Positions 43,237 to 50,780 of a stretch of 64,000 nucleotides of DNA are shown here, in pieces (positions within the stretch are counted from its first letter, which is position 1; each line of letters begins with the position of its first letter). Source of the stretch: DASVUC01 sp038237225 (GTDB taxonomy: Bacteria > Planctomycetota > Phycisphaerae > Tepidisphaerales > Tepidisphaeraceae); the NCBI GenBank assembly GCA_038237225.1, contig JBBRYX010000009.1:1-64000 (forward strand). Direction: 5' to 3'. A program made the translations under genes and the position numbers. The notes under the pieces were generated by a model. It saw only the letters and a list, made by a program, of their open reading frames with translations, had not been told where the DNA came from and ran no database searches.

Positions 43237-43809
43237 CTACCGCGCGACTTTCACTTCATAAGCGTTCGTCCAGACCTGAGCGCCGGTGCGCATATCCGTG
43301 ACGGTAAACTCGCAGAGATAGTAGCTGGTTCCGCGGTTGGGCAATTCCATGATCCGACCATACAGCCCAAAGTCCGGCTGCATACGCGCGCGAGCAACCG
43401 GTGGTGCCGCCGGCGTGTCTCGCTCATGATCGAGCTCGTGCGACTGAAGCTCGCGCAGCTTCGCCTTGTTCTCAACAAGCTGCACCCGGCCCTTCCCATA
43501 TTTGGCCAGATTCACCCGCAGTCGCTCAAGAAAGATGTCCATATCGAATCCACGATCGGTCGTGCGGTTTTCAATGTGATCCACCACCATCAGCCAGCGT
43601 TCGTGCGATGCATTCAGTTCTCGATCAGCGAGCAGATCCTGCGCCATCTGATCCGAAGCCTGGACAACATCCTTGCTTTGCAACCCCTTGTCGCGCTTAT
43701 CAAGCTCACCCACGGGCGGGCGTTCCTGCCCATAATCGTGCGGCTTGTCCGCCGAGCAACCGAGGATGAGGATGCTGGTCGTCACCGCCGCCGCCGTTCG
43801 TTTCCACAT
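43237..43809 (-). CDS. LpoB-like lipoprotein (paralogue 1)
   Basis: The 190-residue protein has a lipobox-like end of the signal peptide (SILILGCSA). LQSKDVVQASDQMAQDLLAD then VVDHIENRTTDRGFDMDIFL match LpoB-type PBP activators, and SYYLCEFTVTDMRTGAQVW ends the domain as in its neighbour. It is first in the operon with an aaggag ribosome-binding site. The two neighbours resemble each other and so arose by duplication. Confidence 0.72.
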   Translation of the reverse strand: MWKRTAAAVTTSILILGCSADKPHDYGQERPPVGELDKRDKGLQSKDVVQASDQMAQDLLADRELNASHERWLMVVDHIENRTTDRGFDMDIFLERLRVNLAKYGKGRVQLVENKAKLRELQSHELDHERDTPAAPPVARARMQPDFGLYGRIMELPNRGTSYYLCEFTVTDMRTGAQVWTNAYEVKVAR

Positions 43810-43941
43810 GAAACTGCTCCTTAATGTGCAAAGCCTGGTTCGTAAATTGCCGGTTCAGCCGATATCTAAGACACCTTCGCCCGGCGAAAGCTAGCCCATC
43901 CTTGAGCAGGCTAGCGTGTCATTTACATTAGGCATCGGCAA

Positions 43942-44844
43942 ATGAGGAGGCATCGCGTGCTACGGACATTCGCACTCAGCGCTATCGGACTGTTATCGGC
44001 GGTTGCCTACGTTGGCTGTACAGCGCCATCGCCGGGACGCGTAAACGTCCCCATGCGCGATCGTGTCTCGACATCCAGCCCGCGGTATCAGCACGACGAA
44101 ATGAAACCGCTCCCCAAGCTGGAGCCCGTCAGCAAAATCCCCCGCCCCTATGACGATGCTCCGCTGGTAAGCCAGAGGCCACCCGAGCAGCGCGCGTTCC
44201 TCGAAGCCTACGAGCGCGTCGGCCGCCCGAGGATGATGATCATGGCGATGGGTCCCGACGGCTCCAAGGCAGCCGATAAGCAATATGACCTCGGCGCGAT
44301 CGACTATGCCGCCGTCGAAGCAGTCTTGAGCGACTGGCTCAGCGCCAACGGCGCTGTCAGTCTGATTTCTCCTCGCGTCACAACCGTGACGCCTGCAGAG
44401 CTAACGACCAAACCCGCGCCGGCATCCGAAGCGGATGCCGACATCCTGGTTCGCGTTCAGATCCACCCCGGCCGAAGCCAGGTCAAGGAAGCTCGCCTTA
44501 TCACCGAAGCCGTCAACACGCGCGGCGGCGATTCCCTCGCCCGAGCAGTCGTCGACGTCCCAGCCCCTCTGGAACGAGAGCGCCTGAACGAGGCGACGAG
44601 ATTTGTCGCGCGGAAACTCATGGATGAAATGACGGAATCTTGGAGTCGGATGAACGCCGCTCCGCGGACGGCGCCGTCGGCAGGAACTGGCGCGGAGAAT
44701 CCAAATAGGACCTTGACTTCACCCACGCCCGCCGCGTCGGCACCGCTGTCACCGCCGACAATTTCGCCTGCTCGAGCTGCCCCCCAGCCTACGATCGTAA
44801 TCCCGCCACCGAATGCCGCGACTGTTCCCGCGGTTCGACCTTAG
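43942..44844 (+). CDS. Lipoprotein with Pro/Ala-rich tail, cell-wall cluster
   Basis: The 300-residue protein has a signal peptide with a YVGC lipobox-like site. A folded part (YERVGRPRMMIMAMGPDGS, YDLGAIDYAAVEAVLSDWL, ADILVRVQIHPGR) recalls the LpoB/CsgG-type alpha-beta fold, followed by a tail from residue 230 rich in Pro, Ala and Thr. It is divergent from the LpoB-like operon and upstream of a YcfL-like gene. The function is unknown. A TACATT box ends 11 bases before the ATG. Confidence 0.6.
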   Translation: MRRHRVLRTFALSAIGLLSAVAYVGCTAPSPGRVNVPMRDRVSTSSPRYQHDEMKPLPKLEPVSKIPRPYDDAPLVSQRPPEQRAFLEAYERVGRPRMMIMAMGPDGSKAADKQYDLGAIDYAAVEAVLSDWLSANGAVSLISPRVTTVTPAELTTKPAPASEADADILVRVQIHPGRSQVKEARLITEAVNTRGGDSLARAVVDVPAPLERERLNEATRFVARKLMDEMTESWSRMNAAPRTAPSAGTGAENPNRTLTSPTPAASAPLSPPTISPARAAPQPTIVIPPPNAATVPAVRP

Positions 44845-44882
44845 ATCGTGATCGAAGAGCGTTTCTGATTCAGAGGATGACT

Positions 44883-45272
44883 ATGAAATCGGTAATGATT
44901 GTCATGATCGCGACCATGGGACTTGTCGGCTGCGGCGTCCGCCCGCCTATCGAAGGACGAATGGATCCCTACACCGCCAGACAAGTGCACTTCGACAGCA
45001 ACTCCCTCAAGCACGAAACCGCCGTCGGAGAACCCGCCGTCGCGCGCGACGAGAACGGCTACGTCTACGTCACGGTTCCCATTCGATCCGAGACCAACAA
45101 GGAACTTCACGTGGACTACCGCGTCACCTGGTTCGACGAAAACCACCAACGCCTGAACCAGACCGGCTGGTTCACAAAAGATCTCAGCCCCAAGGTGCCC
45201 GACCAGATCATGGTCAACAGCATGAGCCCAAGAGCCGCAGACTTTCAGGTAGACTTCCGCTGGGCGAAATAA
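44883..45272 (+). CDS. YcfL/DUF1425-like lipoprotein
   Basis: The 129-residue protein has a lipobox (MGLVGCGV). VTVPIRSETNKELHVDYRVT and WFDENHQRLNQTGWFTKDL match the DUF1425/YcfL pattern. In E. coli ycfL is encoded next to lpoB, so the neighbourhood supports both assignments. The start at the second Met is preferred because cagagg lies at the right distance from it. A hairpin about 70 bases after the stop may end transcription. Confidence 0.75.
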   Translation: MKSVMIVMIATMGLVGCGVRPPIEGRMDPYTARQVHFDSNSLKHETAVGEPAVARDENGYVYVTVPIRSETNKELHVDYRVTWFDENHQRLNQTGWFTKDLSPKVPDQIMVNSMSPRAADFQVDFRWAK

Positions 45273-45341
45273 GTCTGAGGGCGGTTCAATGAGTTGAAGC
45301 AACAGGCAGAGCCCAAAAACTACCGGGACTCTATTCTTCTT

Positions 45342-45370
45342 AATGAGCCGGCGATGCCTCGCCGCTCATT
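45342..45370 (+). terminator. Hairpin after the YcfL-like gene
   Basis: aatgagccggcga pairs with tcgccgctcatt, with one bulged C. The following bases (gaaactttcccc) have only a short T-run. It is a possible terminator. Confidence 0.45.
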
Positions 45371-45429
45371 GAAACTTTCCCCCACCCGCGCAATAATCCC
45401 CCGCTCAGACAATCCCCGTCTGAGAACCC

Positions 45430-45512
45430 GGGCGTGTACCGAAGTGGACAAACGGGTCAGACTGTAAATCTGATGGCTTACGCCTTCGCAGGTTCGAATC
45501 CTGCCGCGCCCA
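45430..45512 (+). tRNA. tRNA-Tyr (GUA)
   Basis: The acceptor gggcgtg pairs with cgcgccc (one G-U). The anticodon stem is tcaga/tctga with loop ctgtaaa, anticodon GTA at 45464-45466. The T arm is gcagg-ttcgaat-cctgc. The long variable arm makes it a type II tRNA, as bacterial tRNA-Tyr is. No CCA is encoded (the genome has cat after the discriminator A). Confidence 0.95.
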
Positions 45513-45622
45513 TATCGCTATTTTTGCTCATGCCCGGAGTGGCTCGCGTGATCTCGCAAGCTTCCGCGGCATCTGCGTTTATAGATCCTGATTCGGCAGG
45601 CGCACTGGCGGGAATTGGCAAC

Positions 45623-45651
45623 AAAAAACCCCTTCCGGCGGGGAAGGGGTT
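45623..45651 (-). terminator. Intrinsic terminator of tRNA-Asn
   Basis: On the minus strand a 10-bp stem (aaccccttcc/ggaaggggtt, 5-base loop) is followed by a T-run of six. It lies just downstream of tRNA-Asn and is the clearest intrinsic terminator in the window. Confidence 0.85.
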
Positions 45652-45655
45652 CAAG

Positions 45656-45727
45656 CTCGGCAGGTAGGACTCGAACCTACAACCAGCCGGTTAACAGCCG
45701 GCTGCTCTACCATTGAGCTACTGCCGA
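45656..45727 (-). tRNA. tRNA-Asn (GUU)
   Basis: On the minus strand tcggcag pairs with ctgccga, the anticodon loop has GTT (plus-strand aac at 45693-45695), and the T arm is gtagg-ttcgagt-cctac. The discriminator base is G. The tRNA ends divergently from nothing nearby and is followed by a strong terminator. Confidence 0.95.
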
Positions 45728-45861
45728 ATTATGAGATCGCAGGCGGGTAACGCCTTGACTTCAGTCGTTTGCAACTTCAGATACTACGCTCTTCGGCCCA
45801 AACGGGTCGACAATTTAGCATGCGACTGGGGGTAGTCAAGATTGTAGGGGCCGGAATTAGC

Positions 45862-46311
45862 TCACTGAATAGCGTTCCCCATGAGTCGCCCGATCTCATC
45901 AAAGTCGTCGACGTTGTCCCGACGACGCTCTTTGGGTAGAGCCGGAACCTCCGCCCGAAACAAATTTGACCAATCGCCGTCCATAACAACGTGCGCCCAT
46001 CGAGCAAGCTCAAATTCTTCACGGACAAGCTTCTCTGGCTTGAAGGGTCCCTGATCGCGGGCCACCAAGTCGATGGCGTTGGTTTCTGGTGGGGGCGGAA
46101 GCGTCGAGAGCAGGCACTGATCCGCCGGCTTCTGCTTGAAAACCCCGGGCTGTCGGAGAAGCCGAGGCACGAGCTTTACGATCACACTTCTGGCGGGGAG
46201 TCGCGGCGTGGTTTGCGGCTTACCATTTCGTCGATACGCTGCCGGTCTTTGGCTACTCCTCCCCGGGTTTCTGAAGGTTGCGTTCATCGTGGCGTCGACA
46301 ATCCTGATCAC
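45862..46311 (-). CDS. Doubtful hypothetical protein
   Basis: A 149-residue frame ends in EEFELARWAHVVMDGDWSNL and RRRDNVDDFDEIGRLMGNAI, which have ordinary protein-like composition. The N-terminal half is Arg/Pro-rich and looks like shadow. It overlaps the plus-strand zinc-ribbon frame at 46136. At most one of the two is probably a full gene. No ribosome-binding site was found for it. Confidence 0.25.
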   Translation of the reverse strand: MIRIVDATMNATFRNPGRSSQRPAAYRRNGKPQTTPRLPARSVIVKLVPRLLRQPGVFKQKPADQCLLSTLPPPPETNAIDLVARDQGPFKPEKLVREEFELARWAHVVMDGDWSNLFRAEVPALPKERRRDNVDDFDEIGRLMGNAIQ

Positions 46312-46486
46312 GGATCAGGTGCGGCGCTGGCAAATTCGCGCGTCAATTGTGAGCGCTCTCGCGGCGGCGTATCCGGCGCTTTTCTGCACTTGCGGATACT
46401 CGCTCATCGGATTGCGGGTGACTTCACGGTGTCCGGGATGCGAATCGGCTGTCCATTGCGGGACGCCGACGTCAGCAACCGGGTGA
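46136..46486 (+). CDS. Zinc-ribbon membrane protein, possibly truncated
   Basis: The frame contains a membrane helix (LWLLLPGFLKVAFIVASTIL) then CTCGYSLIGLRVTSRCPGC, the same CxCGYxLxGL...CPxC ribbon as at 39294 and 61212. The similarity to these relatives supports this strand. The start is a TTG at 46136 and the real one is uncertain. The protein lacks the usual C-terminal part, so it could be a decaying copy. Confidence 0.45.
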   Translation: MKTPGCRRSRGTSFTITLLAGSRGVVCGLPFRRYAAGLWLLLPGFLKVAFIVASTILITDQVRRWQIRASIVSALAAAYPALFCTCGYSLIGLRVTSRCPGCESAVHCGTPTSATG

Positions 46487-46523
46487 TCCCCCCCTTTCCA
46501 GGCGCTCGTTGCAGGGCGCGCTG

Positions 46524-48683
46524 TTACTTCAGCGCCTGCGTGGTCACGGGTTCGTTCGGCACGTTCTTCTCCAGCCACTGCACGCCGGAACGGATCGACC
46601 CGAAGACGTCCCCGTGCCAGCCGTGGCCGCCCTGGTACGTCACGAGTTCCACTTTCGCGCCGCTCTTCATCAATACCTCCTTGGCGTTCTGCGGGAAACG
46701 CATCTGGATGAAATCCTGAGGCGAATGGAAAATGTAAAAGGCGCGCCCCTTCGCCTTTCTTGGATCGGGCAACTCGCCCGATTTGAAGACGCTCATCGCC
46801 ACGAACGCGCCGGTGATGCGCGTCTTTTCGCGTAGCGCTGCCGCATACACGGGCGGCCCGCCGCTGGACCAGCCGAGCGCCAGAACATACTTCTCATCGA
46901 TCTTGTGCTTGCTCTTGATGTCGTCTACCACGCTATCGATGAATTTCTCCGTCGAAAACTTCATCTTCGCGGCCTTCAATGTTTCCGTCGGCCAGACGAT
47001 CGGCTGGTGCTCCTCCCATTTCGGCGCGACCAGCTCCGCCACCAGGTACTTCTCATTCAAAGCCTTCGGCAGCATGCTCGACACGAAGCCGCGAAACTCC
47101 TCCGATCCATCTCCGCCGGGCAGCACCACAAGCAACCTGTAGCCTTCCTTCGGCGCCGCGGTCCCCATCGGTCCGATCAGGAAATACTTCATCTGGTCGT
47201 CCGCGCCGGCCGTTCGCTCCTCCACCGAAGGTTCCGTGCCATCCGTTACCGCGAAGATCGGCCTCACCTCGCGCCTTGCTTCTGATTTCGCTTCGCTGGC
47301 TTTTCCGATCTCCGGCACACCCATTGACCTCACGGGCTCGGGGAAGCGGTTCTTCTCGCGCTCCCACCATGCCTTCCACCAGGCACCGTTGTGCTTCTCG
47401 TTATAGTTCACACCTGTCATCTGATTCAGGCCGAAATAGCCGACGCCGTAGACGGTGTCGTAGGTGTCGTCTGCGGCAATGGCCGCGATCATGGTGGGAA
47501 TCGCTCGGACGTCGCCAAGTTCCGCCAGGCCCTGCGCAATCGGCCCGATAAGCTCTCCGTTTTTCTCAGCCACCGCCGACCTCCGCACCTCCAGTAAGGG
47601 CTTCAGTGCAAACATATTCCCGCTCCTGGCTAGGATTGTCACCGCTGCCTCGCGCAATTTCAGCGGCTGATCCTTCGCCAGCAGGGGCAGAATCTTCGCT
47701 TTCAGAAACGCTTCATTCGGTCTCACTGAAATGATCAGATACGTCGCCCCCGTTGTGATCTCACGGTTCGAGGAATTTTCCGCGAGCCACTTGAGCGCCA
47801 TTTCGGGCGCGCCCGCCGCTTTCATTGCGTCCTGAGCGGTCTTCATTTTGGCAAGATCGTTTCGCGCACGGTCCGCGACCTGCGCCATCTTCTCGATCTC
47901 CGGCCCCTTCGCAGCTTTGGCGCGCTCAACCCATGCGGCAGCACTTTGTGCGGTCGCGTCATTCAGCGACTTGCCCTCCGTCTTTTCGCGCCAGGCCGGA
48001 TATTTTGACGAATCCTCCGCGAAATCCTCGAAGGCAAAACCCTTCAAGTACCCCGCGGCCCACGCCTGCACTTTCGGCGACTCATCCTTCATTCCCAGGT
48101 CCAGCACATCGAGCAAATGCGGGTGATGCGCGAAATCAAAGGCCTTGATGATCTGCTGGCGCGCTGAGTCGTTCGGAATTTTATTCCAGTTGGCCGAGAG
48201 GATGGACCAACCTGTCGTCGGCTTCAGTTCCACGAGTTCATTCCCCACCGCAAACGCCCGACGCCAATCGTCATCCGCCAAACCTGAAAGTGTCCGCGCC
48301 CACGCTTCGCCGCTGATCCCGCCCGCATCCGACTGCGTCGCCGCTCCCCAATCCGTCCCCGGCGTCGGCGGAATTTTCACCGCCGTGGTCGTCGAACTGT
48401 TGTAGCTCTGAATCACAGATTCCGACGCATCCGCCCGCCTTGCCGACGTCGAAGGATCCGCCGACACCGTCATCTGGGACACCCCTCCACCGCCTGTCTT
48501 TCGCGACTCGGTGAACATCACGATCCCCACCGTTATCGCCACGACAAGGCTGGCCGCTCCCACCCCCCACGCCACCTTCAACCTCCCCCGCCGCTTCTCC
48601 TCATGCTTGAGGCATCGCAGAAGCAACTCATCCCCCTTCCGCATCGCCTCATCCAGCCGCTCATCTTCACGTTCATCGTTCAT
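46524..48683 (-). CDS. Membrane-anchored HEAT-repeat/esterase fusion
   Basis: Starting at MNDEREDERLDEAMRKGDEL, the 719-residue protein has a charged cytoplasmic N-terminus and one membrane helix (VAWGVGAASLVVAITVGIVM). A long helical HEAT-like region spans about 140-450 (LRDAAVTILARSG-like units such as KLREAAVTILARSGNMFALK). A C-terminal esterase domain has GWSSGGPPVYAAAL as nucleophile elbow and GGHGWHGDVFGS with the His. The layout, with DUF2089 just upstream, recalls regulator/anti-regulator pairs. Substrate unknown. Confidence 0.75.
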   Translation of the reverse strand: MNDEREDERLDEAMRKGDELLLRCLKHEEKRRGRLKVAWGVGAASLVVAITVGIVMFTESRKTGGGGVSQMTVSADPSTSARRADASESVIQSYNSSTTTAVKIPPTPGTDWGAATQSDAGGISGEAWARTLSGLADDDWRRAFAVGNELVELKPTTGWSILSANWNKIPNDSARQQIIKAFDFAHHPHLLDVLDLGMKDESPKVQAWAAGYLKGFAFEDFAEDSSKYPAWREKTEGKSLNDATAQSAAAWVERAKAAKGPEIEKMAQVADRARNDLAKMKTAQDAMKAAGAPEMALKWLAENSSNREITTGATYLIISVRPNEAFLKAKILPLLAKDQPLKLREAAVTILARSGNMFALKPLLEVRRSAVAEKNGELIGPIAQGLAELGDVRAIPTMIAAIAADDTYDTVYGVGYFGLNQMTGVNYNEKHNGAWWKAWWEREKNRFPEPVRSMGVPEIGKASEAKSEARREVRPIFAVTDGTEPSVEERTAGADDQMKYFLIGPMGTAAPKEGYRLLVVLPGGDGSEEFRGFVSSMLPKALNEKYLVAELVAPKWEEHQPIVWPTETLKAAKMKFSTEKFIDSVVDDIKSKHKIDEKYVLALGWSSGGPPVYAAALREKTRITGAFVAMSVFKSGELPDPRKAKGRAFYIFHSPQDFIQMRFPQNAKEVLMKSGAKVELVTYQGGHGWHGDVFGSIRSGVQWLEKNVPNEPVTTQALK

Positions 48684-48703
48684 AACAACCTCCACCGCAT
48701 GCG

Positions 48704-48753
48704 TTACGTTTCACGTTTTACGTTTCACGTCTCGCGTCTTCATCTCACGTTTC
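48704..48753. repeat. acgtttcacgtttt-type simple repeat
   Basis: Between the DUF2089 gene and the HEAT/esterase gene the motif acgtttcac recurs three or four times with cgtctcgcg interruptions, within the probable transcript. Confidence 0.75.
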
Positions 48754-48755
48754 AC

Positions 48756-49127
48756 TCATATCCCCTTGATCAACTTCGCCGCCGTCGACTCCGCATCGCT
48801 GGCCTTTCCCTCAACCGCATCCAGCACCGTCCCCTGCACCCGCCGGGTCTTGCCGATCTCCGTGCGCAGCGCTTCGATCATCTTGTCGAGCCGAGAACGG
48901 ATGGTCGGGTAAGAAACCCCAACCTGCTCCGCAATTTCCTTCAGATTTCCCCCGGACAAGAGGAACATCTCGATAAACTTCTGGTGTTCGACAGGAAGCC
49001 CGCCCAGGCGCGTCATCGGAAACGTCGCCTCAACCGAGATGGTACAATGCCCGCAAGACATCCGGCTCACGACCATCGAGCCGCCGCAATAGGGACAATC
49101 TTGATTGATGGGACGGATTGCGTTCAT
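48756..49127 (-). CDS. DUF2089 zinc-ribbon/HTH regulator
   Basis: The 123-residue protein has four Cys (C11, C14, C25, C28) in CPYCGGSMVVSRMSCGHC, then a helix-turn-helix region: GLPVEHQKFIEMFLLSGGNL and AEQVGVSYPTIRSRLDKMI, matching DUF2089. The HTH resembles region 4 of sigma factors. The gene is followed on the same strand by the HEAT/esterase membrane protein. An AT-rich palindrome lies upstream and may be its operator. Confidence 0.85.
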   Translation of the reverse strand: MNAIRPINQDCPYCGGSMVVSRMSCGHCTISVEATFPMTRLGGLPVEHQKFIEMFLLSGGNLKEIAEQVGVSYPTIRSRLDKMIEALRTEIGKTRRVQGTVLDAVEGKASDAESTAAKLIKGI

Positions 49128-49142
49128 GAATTAAATGAAACG

Positions 49143-49168
49143 ATATCGCGATATTTGTTAATAAACAA
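49143..49168. promoter_or_regulatory. AT-rich palindromes in the divergent DUF2089/deacetylase gap
   Basis: atatcgcgatat (49143-49154) is a perfect 12-base palindrome. Next to it ttgtt-aata-aacaa (49155-49168) is an inverted repeat. The gap is only 73 bases long and much richer in A+T than its surroundings, so an operator is likely. Confidence 0.5.
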
Positions 49169-49200
49169 TAGATAATTGTTACTCTCTATCAACGTTCTTT

Positions 49201-49995
49201 ATGAGATCCCTCCTCGGCATTCTTCTCGTCTGCATCTCCGGAACGACAACCATGCCCTCAAGCCAATCCAACAAGCTGCCCGATCCCACCACCAAACCAT
49301 GGACTGTCGTCGAAGGCGGCATCACCCGAGCCGACACCTCCAAAAAACAACTCGCCCTCATCTTCACCGGCGGCGACTTTGGTGAAGGCGCCACCCACAT
49401 CCTCGATATCCTCAAATCCCACAACATAAAAGCCAGCTTTTTCGTCACCGGCGACTTTCTGCGCAAGCGACAACTTCTCGAGCCGCTCAAACGTGCGATC
49501 GCGGATGGTCATTACGTGGGACCGCACTCGGACAAGCATCCGCTCTATTGCCCGTGGGAAGACCGAAAGAAAACGCTGGTGACCGAGCAGGAGTTCAAGC
49601 AGGATCTTCAGAAGAATATCGACGACCTTAAAAAGCTTGGCGCGCTAAAGGCGGGCTTGACCTACTTCATCCCTCCCTACGAGTGGTACAACGCCGATCA
49701 ATCGCGCTGGTCGCGCGAGATGAACATCCTCCTCTTCAACTTCACCCCCGGCTCAGGCTCCAACCGCGACTGGGCCCCCGAAGATCACAAATCCTTCGTC
49801 CCCTCCCAAAAAATCATCGACGACATCCTCACCTACGAAAAGAAGGACCTGCACGGCCTGAACGGGTTCCTCCTCCTCCTTCACGTGGGCTCGCAACGTC
49901 AAGACAAAACCTTCCTCCTCCTCGACCCTCTTCTTACGAAACTCGAAAAGCGCGGTTACACGTTCGCGCGCATCGACGAGATCCTCGCCCCATAA
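49201..49995 (+). CDS. Polysaccharide deacetylase family protein, variant motif 1
   Basis: The 264-residue protein has a signal peptide and the CE4 fold: ALIFTGGDFGEGATHILDIL, VTGDFLRKRQLLEPL, HSDKHPLYC with the metal His pair, and FIPPYEWYN. Motif 1 is TGGDFGEG instead of TFDDG, so the first Asp (usual catalytic base) is lost but one Asp remains. Related secreted proteins in Bacteroidetes share TG-type motifs (recollection). It may act on peptidoglycan or chitin-like sugars, or not be catalytic. Confidence 0.8.
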   Translation: MRSLLGILLVCISGTTTMPSSQSNKLPDPTTKPWTVVEGGITRADTSKKQLALIFTGGDFGEGATHILDILKSHNIKASFFVTGDFLRKRQLLEPLKRAIADGHYVGPHSDKHPLYCPWEDRKKTLVTEQEFKQDLQKNIDDLKKLGALKAGLTYFIPPYEWYNADQSRWSREMNILLFNFTPGSGSNRDWAPEDHKSFVPSQKIIDDILTYEKKDLHGLNGFLLLLHVGSQRQDKTFLLLDPLLTKLEKRGYTFARIDEILAP

Positions 49996-50004
49996 GGTTG
50001 GTTC

Positions 50005-50367
50005 TTATGCACTGATCGGCGCAATGGTGACGGCGGTGGCGTAGCAGAGCACTTCCGTAGCGCCGCTGCTCTTGCCGGAGATTTCGGAGGCATCGTAACG
50101 CAGGCCGACGATCGCGTTAGCGCCGAGTGCTCGGGCGTGGTCGATCAGCAGATCGTACGCCTGCTGGCGGGTCTGCTCGCACATCTCGGTGTACGCGCCG
50201 ATCTGGCCCCCGATGATGGATTTGAGACCGCCGAGGATTCCCTGGGAGATCGTCGGAGCGCGGACGATGATGCCGCGAACGATGCCGAGGTAGTGCGTGA
50301 TGCGATAGCCTTCGATGGTGAACGTCGTGGTGACGGGCATCGAGCCGTAGGCTGCGATCTGAGACAT
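50005..50367 (-). CDS. YbjQ-family protein (UPF0145)
   Basis: The 120-residue protein has MPVTTTFTIEGYRITHYLGI and VRGIIVRAPTISQGILGGLK, then IVGLRYDASEI. This matches the YbjQ/UPF0145 family, a pentameric beta-alpha protein with a suggested metal-binding role. A ggaaggag ribosome-binding site supports this ATG. It ends the LtaS/adenylase/carrier gene run but is separated from it by 90 bases. Confidence 0.85.
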   Translation of the reverse strand: MSQIAAYGSMPVTTTFTIEGYRITHYLGIVRGIIVRAPTISQGILGGLKSIIGGQIGAYTEMCEQTRQQAYDLLIDHARALGANAIVGLRYDASEISGKSSGATEVLCYATAVTIAPISA

Positions 50368-50459
50368 CTCACTCCTTCCAATGGTGCTTCGAATGACGGA
50401 ACGAGCGACATTGTAAGGTGCTGCGCGACAGTTCGCACTTATGCGGCAGCGCCGAGTTT

Positions 50460-50708
50460 CTAACGCGATGAGCCTTCCAGAAGCGCGACGATCTTGTTGA
50501 CCGAATCAAACTTCTCCTGATCGAACTCGTTCGGATCCATGTTGAAGTTGAACTGCGTCTCCAGGTACGTCAGCACATCGACGACATCCAGGGAACTCAG
50601 TCGGCCGGACGTGACGAGTGAAGCGTCATCGGTGACCGGATCGCGGTCGTCCTTGTTCTCGCGAAGAACCTTGGTGACGTATTCTCGAACTTGATCTTGT
50701 TTGCTCAT
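50460..50708 (-). CDS. Acyl/D-alanyl-type carrier protein
   Basis: The 82-residue protein is acidic and helical with LVTSGRLSSLDVVDVLTYLE. The Ser39 before Leu-Asp should carry the 4'-phosphopantetheine. The usual DSL is SSL here, so the residue preceding the modified Ser is not Asp. It lies 72 bases after the adenylating enzyme gene on the same strand. Together they resemble DltA-DltC or a stand-alone NRPS loading pair. Confidence 0.8.
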   Translation of the reverse strand: MSKQDQVREYVTKVLRENKDDRDPVTDDASLVTSGRLSSLDVVDVLTYLETQFNFNMDPNEFDQEKFDSVNKIVALLEGSSR

Positions 50709-50780
50709 ACTGGTTTTCTCAGTCGAATTGCCGCCTCCGCTGAAACGGACCCTGCGAAGATCGCCTTCTCACCTTCGACA

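Noticed and set aside
45434..45667. Small open frame across tRNA-Tyr
   Set aside because: It lies on the tRNA gene and its terminator region; no ribosome-binding site.
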